Shown in pieces: positions 21,401-33,400 of a DNA stretch of 64,000 nucleotides (position 1 is its first letter; each line of letters starts with the position of its first letter). The stretch lies in NCBI GenBank assembly GCA_903813345.2, contig CAIIXF020000008.1, forward strand, positions 33,506,867 to 33,570,866, written 5' to 3'. Below the pieces are notes generated by a model. The model made no database searches. It was given only the letters and a program-made list of their open reading frames with translations, and was not told where the DNA came from. This DNA comes from Owenia fusiformis. Its lineage: Eukaryota; Annelida; Polychaeta; Sabellida; Oweniidae. Both the position numbers and the translations under genes were made by a program.

Positions 21401-24400
21401 CCACATTATCAGGAATATAACAGACAATGAATGGGCACCCCATAGCCCAGATATTGCCCCATTTAATCTTTACCAGTGGGGATACCCCAAAGATAGACTG
21501 TAGAGTAATAACACAAGAAAGACATTTGACTTTAAAATAGAGATCACATGTGTCATTCAGGCCATACTTGCTGAGGAATGCTGTTATGTCATTGACAGGT
21601 TTGGAAAACATGTGCAGGTTTGCCTACAGCACGATATTGGAAAACTGGGGCACCTTGTTTAAAGTGCTGTAACATTGCGACTACCAGTCCAATGTTCATG
21701 AAATGATACAGTCTAGTATGAAATTGAATGATGTACATGTGTGCAAAATATCAGGGCAAAATTTCCAAAAATGACAAAGATATGAGGAAAAATTAGGTTG
21801 CAGTTTTTTTTTGACCACCCTGTATTTACAATGATTTATAAATATTATAAAAAGTGTACATGTAATTTCTTGTACATAATTGAGAAAATAAAGTGATTTA
21901 ATGAAAATGATTAAAGGTCTCTTCTACAATAACGGGTGCAACAATAAAATGTGTAGAGTAAGAGAAAATATAATATCAAAATTTAGTTCCTGTATTGCAC
22001 ATTTCTAGCAATTGTCATCCTGAAAGAGTTGTCGGGTAGTTGTTCACAAAGAATATATAGAGACTGGATTCATGTCAGTGGCTTATAAGAAGGTCAGAGG
22101 CCATGGAAAAGCTTTATTACAAAGAATTGGTAACGGACAAACTAAACAGATCGCCATACTGGGTCCAAAATTGCTTACAAAATTGCTTATAAATTACAGC
22201 GCACCAGCATACTTTTTGATACATTGTTTCTTTTTTCAGGGACGCCCTTTGATTTTGAAATTTTGCAATCTTATGTAACTTTTCATGAGATACACAAATC
22301 AGAGTTTGATAATGTCAATTTAAGTAATTTCCGGGGGTACAACTCGCTTCGCCCGCAGTGATGCAAACCAAAAAACCCCGCACCCTTCCTCCCCATTGAA
22401 AATTGCTGGCTACGCCCACGATGCTCTTTACCTATTCTTCCAACTACTTTATCTAGGAAACGATGTATTGATATCCTGTACTCCTTTGCGGGAAATGTAT
22501 GCTCTAGACCCATCAACTGGTGTCGAGATTTGGAGAAACAGCGATGGGATAACTCCATATATTAAAGATTCAGGGAGGTAATTTTAATAAAATGGTCGGT
22601 TTATCGATATATCAACGCCAAATTAATTTTTGAGGATAGAGAGGTCTGGGATATACCTATTTGAACAATCAGTAGGCTAATGCAGCCATTTTGAATTCCC
22701 TATACTAATGATGGGGAAGTAAGGGTTGACAATCGATATACAGGGTCTCTAGTTACGCTTCACACATACTTTGTATTATGATTGTCTAATAAACGTACCC
22801 ATTGTGTTCTTTTCTATTTTTGCCGACAATATGTTTAAATTGCAATTGCCATTTCTTCTTATGTCACGTGATATCATTCCAAAATTTTGATTGGTTATTT
22901 TTAAATGTGTACGGAGATGGATACAACAGAAAAGATTCGAAAAGCTATAGAATTAAATTGATACTTAGTACATTGATGATATTCTTATAGATTGACTTGT
23001 CGGGGAGTCGCAACATGGTTAGACCCACTGAAGAAGCGTGGTTCATTGTGCAAACGTAGCATATATTTGCCTACGGTAGACCATAGGCTGATAGCAGTTG
23101 ATGCAGCAACTGGAAAACGCTGCACTAACTTTGGTGTTGAGGTAAAGGCATTTGTCGTTACGACTACGACTAAATTGTAACATATCGTTTAGTTTAAGAT
23201 TATGAGTTGAAGAAATTGGTTGTACAGGGTGTCAAATAAGTCTGTTCTCCCCCCTTAACTTTTTATCATTAAATTTATCATACTTTCCCATTTATCATTT
23301 TGAAGCTTATGGAAAATGCTGATCACCCTCAAAAAATCAATCATAAACTCCTCCTAATAAAATTGCTACAATGTTTCTTGTAAGGTTGTAGTTTACCTTT
23401 GATTACATCAAAACAAGTAATATTACCAGGTAATAGTGATTGAAAAATGAAAATGATACTGCGGTGACAATGCCAACATTGGGTGATTTCTATGTTTCTC
23501 AATATCGTTACAGAGTAAATTGTGTTACATTCAGGGGAGCTTTTGAAGCAGGGGCATCTTTCATCACAAAATAGTTGATAACAGCCAAAATAAAACGTTC
23601 TGTATGATTTTAACGGAATCATACCCTTGTAGAATTGAGGCCATCCGGGCTGCTGGGGGAGACATACAGACTATTAAAAAAGTGAAATATGGACATCACT
23701 AAAAATACTCTAAAAATTGGGGAATTTAACCAATCACTCTGAAATTTGGTGTGTGATCAGCAAATTGAATTCCCTAAGATGGTATATACCAACCTTATGT
23801 TATTTCTGAAATTAAAAAGTTAAGGGGGAGAACAGACTTATTTGACACCCTGTAATCTACCGTTGACTCGATGGGTTACCCTTATTCACTTACCAGGGGA
23901 ACAAGTGTTAATCCCAGTGACCATTCGTTAAGTCTTCTCACAAAAATTATACTGTACACTATACTGTTGATAGATTGTTGACATTGCAAGGGTCTATTGA
24001 TATTTTTTAATACCGTTCACATTTTATAGGGCTTTGTCGATTTAAAAGTTGCTAGTCCTGATGTACATTGTCTGACGTATATGTACGCACCTGCAGTTGT
24101 GATGGAAACACTAATTCTTGGGCAAAGTAAGTTGATGTTAAATTCTTGTTGCGTCATATTTTTAATTTTTAGTTTCCTTATTTTTAATTCATGTAATTTG
24201 TTATGCCGATATATCAATATTGTGTGAATGCAAAGTATTGCCAATGCCGATACTACGAAACTACTAATTCTTGTGGTTACCAGAGCATTTTTATTTTACC
24301 TGTTTGTGCAATTTAATTAGTTACTTCAAAAACGTCAGGAGAAGTGTATGTACCATTTTGGCTTATAATGTAGTCTTACCCAATCATTATAAAATGTGAC

Positions 24401-27400
24401 ATAAGCAATAATCTACACACCACCGATGGTTAGCGTGCATCATCCAAAGTGGGTCGGATAAAGTCATTTTAAAACTCTCAGTTTTTATTACTAGTTTAAA
24501 TTATAAGTTATTGAATGCTTTGAGGTGCAATACAGGATATATTCTGCTTGAGAAATTCTGTATTGGAACGAGACGAAGTCGAGTGCCAATACAGAATATC
24601 GAGATAGAATATATTATGTATTGCACTTCAGATCATTCAATAACGTTTTTATCGTGTGATCCTCTGTATTTCTACTGAGATTGTCCCCTCCGTACCAATA
24701 TTTTTCTGTATTGCGACGGAGATGATCAATTGGGACAATCTCAGTAGCAATACAGATTGGTACAGCACAAGAACTGACCAATCAGAAGGCTTCATTTCAC
24801 AGAGCATATCATACGATAATAATATTTATTAATTTGCCAATCACTTTTTAAACAGTGGCACAATGGAAAAATGCCAATGTGGTATTACATACAACAAATA
24901 ACATCATTGACATAAAATACAAAAAAAGATAAGTAAAATATTATGTTCAGTTGTACAAGTGGTTTGACTTTAACATATTGTTATTAATAGTCAATAAACA
25001 TTGTTTACCACTCCTGTCAAATAAGCAGCCTTGTAGTACCTTACCCCCATATCACACCAAACTAGTTCTTACCCGTTCTTGCCAGTCCTACGAAAACGTC
25101 GTCAAACGGGCTCAATCTGGCTGTGGTCGGGAAATATGTCTGAAATAATTAGCTTCTTCGTTCTTAAACAGTCTTCAATACGTCCATCTCGTTTGCAGTT
25201 CGTTCAGGTCGCACCATGTCGGAGTGCAACGTCGTAGAACGCGTCCCTTAGTCTAGAAGGTCAACATGACCTGATTACAGAACGGTATGGTCGTCATCGA
25301 ATTTTGAATCGATTCAAAATTCTAAAATCACATTCCCGTCTGAAAACGTTCATAAAGTTCGTAAATAGACCTTAGAAAGTTGCAGCTACGTTCATTCCGT
25401 TCGCACACAGTTTAAAACCAGTTTTGAAGAACGCAGTGGCAACTTGTTTAGTGTGATAGCTATATTTTTGCTAACTCGTTCATAAGCAGTGTTAAATACG
25501 TTCTTAATCAGTTTAAACCCGTTTCAAATTAGTTCTACCTCGTTCTAAACACGTCCGCAGACAGTTCAACTCGTTATTAAAACGTCCCTAGTAGGATTGA
25601 ACTACGACGGTTCCGTTCGTAGTAAGTCCAGCTCGTCGTTAGTACGTTGTCACTCGTTCTAATTGTAGAACGTGACGACCACGAGAACATTTTGAGCATT
25701 GTCTAAGTTCTAGAGGACCTACCCGTTCGAGTACGTTCGATGAAGTTTGTAAATAGATCCCAAACGGTTCTTAGTAGGTCCAGTCCGTTCGTATACAGTT
25801 GAAGCCCGTTTTCGAGAACGCAGTGAGAACTAGTTTGGTGTGATAGTAGGGTTAACAACTTTATTTACAATGCATGCATCTTATAATTGAAGGAATATCG
25901 GATGATTGTGGATCCGATGCTCCTAAAGGGCTTGCCCCAGCCTTTCATGCAAGGACCGGGAAGTTTATGTGGAAGTTTATGATTATTCCAACTGATCCAG
26001 ACGACCCTGCTATGAAAACGTACCGTAATGGCACCAAATACGTGGGATCAGGCAATGCGTGGGCTCCTTTAAGTGGCGACAACGAGCTCGGTGTGAAATA
26101 TTTTTTCTTCAAGTCTTTCAATGTAAAAATAGTTACGAAGCACAACAAGATAAATCGATACAGTACTTTAATTTTTAAAAAAGTATCATTTATATTATAG
26201 GTGTTCCCTCACATTGAAGTTTCAAGCTCAAAGATATTTGAGTTAAATTTTGTTCCTCATCTGTGTTTGCTATGTACAAAATGAATGTCTATTTGTATTG
26301 TTGTTAGGTTTGGTTTACATGGCAACGAGTTCAGCTAATCTTGACCACATGGGAACTCATAGAATTGGTGACAATCACTACTGCGACTCAGTTGTTGCTT
26401 TGAATGCCACCGATGGGAAACTAGTCTGGTTCAGGCAACTTGTACACCATGATGTGTTTGACTATGTAAGTTGAACACCATGATTTTTTAACTTTTGTTT
26501 GTCATATCATGTATCTGCCTATGTAAGTTGTGCACGGCATTGTGTAATTGACCACATAAGTTGTACACTTTTCAGTGCTTTTGAGGTGCACACTGATTAT
26601 ATTGGTATTAGGGTTACATTGCTTCCTTCTTAAGAATTTTTCAAAAAAGTTTCGTAACGAAGCATTTTGTGTGCGTGTAACACCTCACTCCTTCATATTG
26701 TCTTACAAAGATTTTTTGTCAAAATACTTCATAACGAAGCAATGAGTAATTCATATGAATAACAACTGTGATTTGCAATTATTCACCTCTATTCCAAGAC
26801 TTTCAAATTTTCTTAAAAAGGTATCAAACAACCGCATCACTAGTATCCCTACTCCGGACTATATTCATAGAAGAAGCTTTGAATAGTATTCAGTGATTGG
26901 TTTTGTGTCGTTTCGTCGATTTTATTCTTTTTTATATCTTGACATACCTCTCAAACCTATCTTGCTAAAATTTGTAATAATATTTGAAGTTCCTTTTAAA
27001 TGTCTAATGTAAATTGTTTTCTCTTTCAAGGATTTAAATAATCAGCCTGTCATTGGCGAAATCACACGTCGCGGCAAAAGACAGAAGGTGGTTTTGCAGG
27101 TAACCAAGGACCATAACCAGAAATTTCATAAAGTTAAGAACTCCTAAATTTCTTGTTGTAACCATGGATATAAAGTCGCCATGGTAATAGCACAATTTAG
27201 CTGAGAATACCTTACTGTACTGAAGTTTCTGATGATGGCACCTTGATTATATTAGTATTCTTACCAACTCCAATGCTACTCCTGTATGTTTATGTGCAAA
27301 AACAGTACCGAAGAATTTAAAATTTTCTAACTCATGTCAGGTCAGTATAGGTACGTATGTACATGTAAGTAATTTATAAGTAAGTATTGTTCAGAATAAA

Positions 27401-30400
27401 AATGAATTTATAATATAAATGATAGTTATTTAGTTCATTCAATGTGAATTTTGCTATGAAAGTTTGATGATCTATCAAATGGGTGAACAACTACAGAGCT
27501 CCAAATGGGCAGATCCAAAATCACCTTCGAATCAATAGGGACCAATGATTCCATGTTTGTGTATTGCAAAACCCAGGCAGTGCATTTTTCAGAATGCAAT
27601 GGATGCTGGATCACGTCTTCGGGAGGATGTAATTATAAGCCCCAGTAGCAGCTGAAATAAACTTGTCCATTCAAAAAGAAATGTGTGTAGAAGGGTCATC
27701 AACAACTTCGTGCGCCAGATTCCATTGTGCATAGAGAGGATAAGTGCCCACTTTGAGCATGTTTTGTAAAGTGCTGTAATTTTTGACTCAATGGGCAGAT
27801 TACCATCAAACTTTCGCAACAAGTTCACATTGAATGGACTAAATAATTCTGACATTTTAAGGCAGAATATGCAAAATTGACCTAGTAACTATTCTTCGGT
27901 CCTGTTTTTTTAACTCTGTGGTTATATCATATGTATATTTCATTGTATCAAGGGAGTGTGGTGGAAATCTTCTCGGTCGGTGATAAAATATCCTTAAGTA
28001 TTACTATATTTCTGTACGTTTAGTCGTATTTTGATGATTTGACACATCAGATATTGATGTTGCAGTAGATGGACAGCAGTTTTCACGATGTAGCCTATGT
28101 GTAATTGCAGGGCACTAAAATGGGATTCCTGTTCGTATTAAATGCTGAAACTGGTGATCCAGTATTTGGTATTAAAGAACATCCAGTGCCATCTATTTCA
28201 GAAGTATGTATTGCGTTTGTTTGTTGATTTGATCAAGGTTTTTTGAGATTCAATCTTTGCATTTTCTCCCGGTGTAGCAGAAGTACAGTTGATGAGAAAC
28301 TAAATTATTTCAAACGGGCATAAACTTAAAGTCGCTTAGCAAGTGATCTAAATGTTTTTGATACATATTCCTGCCAAGGAGAAGTTCGGCAGAATTCTCT
28401 TACCTTTCTAGAAAGGCAGGCTTTGTCCCCTAATTCTAGGGATAAACGGGGAATTCTCAATTTAAGTTGAGTATTTATTTTCAGATAATTTACCACAGAA
28501 ATTCCCTGTTCTCCACTACACAACTTTTGATGACATCACATTAAAGGGGAATTCACTCTCAGTTAAAATTTATGTTAGACTTACCAAATTAATATTCATA
28601 TTATGAGACTAAGGGACATTGCCATGTTAGCCAAAACCAATGGCAGGAAAGGGAGGATCTAGAGTCCATGAGAAAAGCAAATACACTGCTACAAGCTACC
28701 TAGTTTTTGCGATAACATGACTCGAATTAGAAATCACAGATTAACTGCTTCAGGAATTTCCCTTTCTCTCTTTTTGCCAGATAAAATCAGGTATTTACAA
28801 CACATCTGGGCCTTCCTGTACATGTATTTATTTGCCCAGTGATTGATTTAGTAACTCATTTAGGGAGAAATAGTTCCACATAATATTTGCTAAGCAGCTT
28901 TAAGATCATGGAATTGTGATTCTGAATGCCCTATAACACATCTGGGCCTTCCTGTACATGTACAGGGTGTTAAAAAAACGCAACCCAAGGAAATCGCTTT
29001 ATCTTGGAAAATACTCATTCAATTATGTTCATATTTTCAGGAAAGAAAGAAGAGACTATGTATGTATAGCCCCTGATGTTAATTAGTTGCAAAACATGAT
29101 GTCTTGGACACTTGCTCAAAAGACAGTTGTACTAGCAAAATACGAAAAACGCAAATGGAAAATCACTATATCTTGGAAAATACTAATTCAATTCATTTCA
29201 TTTTTTCAGGAAAAGAAATAAGAGACTCCGTATGTATAGCTTCTATTGTCATGAAGTTGTAAAACATGATGCCTTGGACACCTGCTCAAATGACAGTTGT
29301 TCTAGGAAAATAAGAAAACGCAGTCAGAATGCGAAAATATGGAAATCAAAATCACTCCAGGGACTTCACAGTCATGGTCAAAATGGCTTCTTAAGTCTCC
29401 CTGAACCAGGGCGTTTCACTGCGATTTGAAAGCATTTCAACCATGACTGTAAAGTCCCTGGAGTGATTTTGATTTCACTTTACGGATTTACCATACAGTG
29501 AATGAAGATAACTTGTGCCAAATTTGAAGAGCCAAAACACTATGGTTGGAAAGTTATTTAGTTTTTTTGAGGTTGCAGTCACCCCTGACTGCGTTTTTCG
29601 TATTTTCCTAGTACAACTGTCTTTTGAGCAAGTGTCCAAGGCATCATGTTTTACAACTAACCATTTACAGGAGCTATACATACACAGTCTCTTCTTTATT
29701 TCCTGAAAATATGAACATAATTGAACCAGTATTTGTCAAGATATAGCGATTTCTTTGGGTTGCATTTTTTGAACACCCTGTATTTATTTGCCCAGTGATT
29801 GATTTAGTAACTCATTTAGGGAGAAATAGGTCCAGTAACATTTTGCTAAGCAACTTTAATATCATGCTGAATGCCAGGCAGTTTCTACTCTAGTTTTTGA
29901 ATGACAGGTATCGGAATTTTATAAATGGGTTGCATTATAGAATCACGCCCGGTGATCGTGAATATGGGACGGAGGGGGGGAGCAGGCAATTTCTGCTAGG
30001 AAATTCGACAAATCTGGAAGATTTGTTTTTTCAAGAAAAAGTTTACTATTGAATTGCTAAATGGATAGGCGCACGGTATGGTAGAATATGTTAGGTTTTC
30101 TGGGATTTTTTCTGAAACGATACGCATCTAAGGTATGAGATCTATTAAAAAAGGCGCAAGGCCATCAACAGGCACAAATCAACGTTTTTGCTATAAATCA
30201 AGCAACAATGGTCTGGACGACCTGTAATAAATACTTGTAAGTGATGTTATCATAACTAAATTAATGTCATTGCTGAATTTATAAAATAAGTTTCCATATG
30301 TGAAATAAAAAATAATCGAAAATTATGAATTTGGGACGGAGGGGGGAGGGGACGGAGGGGGGGAGCAATATGTATATAAGACATGATTAAAGATGTTTCG

Positions 30401-33400
30401 CGACTTTAAGTCCTTTTACTCCAAATGTCCTCATTTTTCAGTCTCCAGGGGTATATCATCCAGTTTCTTACTAAGTTAATGAGTTCATTTTTCAAATACA
30501 AGAATTCGTGTGACGTTGTTTCACTTTATAGAATTATAACTCCCCCCCCCTCCGTCCCCTACCCCCCCCCCCCCCCCCCTCCGTCCCATTTTAATTATTT
30601 TCGATAATTTTTTATTTTACGTATGGAAACTTATTTTATAAATTCAGCAATGACATTAATTTAGTTATGATAACATCACTTACAAGTATTTATTACAGGT
30701 CGTGTAGTCCATTGTTGCTTGATTTATAGCAAAAACTTTGACTTTGCACGTTGGTTGCGTTGCGCCTTTTTTAATAGATCTTATATCTTAAAAGAGTATC
30801 GGTTGAAAAATAATCCTAGAATACCTAACATATTTTATCATACCGTGCGCTTATTCAATTTGCAATTCAATCGTAAACTCTGTCTTAAAAAAATAATTTT
30901 ACCAGATTTGTTGAATTTTCTAGCGGAAATTGCCTGCTCCCCCCCCCCCCCTCCGTCCCATTTTCACGATCACCGGGCGTGAGAATAACAATTAGCATAT
31001 GTGAATAGCACTTCACCAGCTCTCATTGCGCAAACATAAAAATATTGCTCTTGCAATGAAATTATGACATCGAAATACCTAAAAAATATGAAAACGTGGA
31101 AATTTGGGAAAATAAAACAACGATTGTCTTTAAGCACCCATTATATTTATTTGAACAATAGAATTTATTTCATATTGTAAAAATCTTAACAAATGTGAAG
31201 CCTATTTCTTGAAAGACTAAAGAAATTAAAAAGAATAAACTTAGACGTACATGTACCTGATATCACACGTTAGGGTCCAAAATCTTCTCTCAACATATAT
31301 TGGGCAATCTGGGCAACATTACCGGGTATTATTTTTTTAATTTTGGGCTTTTTTCTCGGAAATTGGGCTCAAGATTTGTACATTTTTCATTATTATTGCA
31401 TTGGTATTCTTTCAGAGCGTGCTGACTTTCGTTATATTGAATTGTGTGTAATTATATTCCTTGAGAAGATCACTCTTGTTAAACTTGGGTACATGTAGTT
31501 TGTAGTAGTTGTTACCAGGATTAAGATAAACCATTGGATGTAGTTACGTGATTCTGTTTATGAAGGTACACTCCCCTCCATAAGTTTGGCAACCTTTTTT
31601 CACCATTGAACTACGTGTTAAATCCTCTTTACGTTTGAATTTTTATTTATTTAACCGGCGATGAAATAACTTATAATATTGGTGGTAACGTAACTTGACT
31701 TTATTTCCAATACTTCCAAATTTTCTCAATTTTTTTCCTCAGTTACAATAGGTCGATAATTGATGATAAATTTGATGAATTTTTGAAAATCGTCATCCCC
31801 ATGTAATCCAATGGGAAATGGAGGGTTCGGGGCAAATCAGAAATCAGGATATTTTTTCAGTAAAAGATTCAGCAAAAAATATTTTTATATAGAAAATTGA
31901 ATTGTCTAACTTTTTTTAACACTAAGTGTTTAGTTTATTTGATGAATCTTAAAGTTACAGCGCTTCAAACTCATAATTCAGAGTAATTTTTCGCCTCCTG
32001 TGTTATTTCAACGGGAGAGGTTTTTTGAAAAACAATTTTGACTTTAAAGCCCTATAACTTTGTTGAACCTGAAGAAACATATCAATTTTATGTTAAATAA
32101 AGTTAGCAAATTCAATTGCCTGCCTAACTCGTATTTTTTGCAAGGACTCGAATGGATGGGTATTCTGTCATATGACTTGCGGCAAACCTACCATTTCCCA
32201 TTGGTTAACATGGGAATGTCGATTTTCAAAAATTCATCAAATTCATCATCAATTTTCGACCTATCGTAATTGAGAAAAAAAATTGAGAAAATTTGGAGGT
32301 ATTGGAATTAAAGTCAAATTACGTTTTCATCAATAGTATAAGTATTTTCATCGCAGGTTAAGTAAATAAAAATTCAAAGGTAAAGAGGCTTTAACACGTA
32401 GTTCAATGGGGGAGCTAAGGTTGCCAAACTTATGGAGGGGAGTGTAGATGTATTCAATTATACTTAATTGGTGCATTGTATTTCCCAGATTCTGTTTCAA
32501 TTTTAGGATCGGTTATTAGTAAATATGCACAGTGGAGTACTATTTTTATTCAAAGCTATGGAGTACTGTTTATTGAATATTCATTGAATATATATTTTAA
32601 AAGATGACCTCATAAAGTGACGCATACAAAATAACCCCTTCCTATTATTGCTTCCCGTTAGCTACCAGGGGAGATCATAAGTCCAACACAGCCCTTCCCT
32701 GTTGATGACTTCTTAAGATTAGCAAAGGAGACAGTGGACATGCGACCTGGGAAGGACTTATGGGGAAGAACGCCTGCTGATGAAGAAGCTTGTATTGAAT
32801 ACATGAACAATTCTGGAATCGATCCAATTGGGGAGGTTTGTCTTAGGTTTGACATAAAGGTTGACATGTTATATATTGGTCACTCTGCTAGTGATTGTCA
32901 TTCACCTCTTGCCGTAATACACTTTACATATCAACCCAGGCCCCTTTCGTGAAGACCAAGGCCTTAATATAGTTGACATGGCAACCAAGGAAATGAGAGG
33001 AAAAATAACCAAATCCACTATATAATAACATCAATTTTAATTATTCCAGGATACTTTTCATTAATGTTTATATCACTTAGAACACTCTTTTTCTAAAGAT
33101 GAGTTTAAATTTACCACAAATAATTATTATTTTTAGGAGTGGCCAAAGTAAAACTCGAAAATGTCATTATTCTAAAACGTAAAATTCCAGAGCTAAATCT
33201 GTTCTTCAGACAATCTTTGATAGGTTTTCATTACCACAGAACAGGGATCTTTCCACTGGTATCCCCAATTCCATGAGATGATACACGTGAAAGGGGAACT
33301 ATGTAATAGTGTTTAAATATAGTCAAAACACGTTATGCTAAAAACGTAAAAGGGCTATTTTTGCACTGCTCTTGATGAAAAGATTTCTGTGGTTCAAGAT

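Noticed and set aside
25945-26148. Minus-strand 67-codon frame
   Set aside because: Antisense shadow of dehydrogenase exon 8.
30425-30982. Proline-rich + strand frames
   Set aside because: Artefacts of C tracts in the foldback element 29944-30981.
32658-32867. Minus-strand 69-codon frame
   Set aside because: Antisense shadow of dehydrogenase exon 12.
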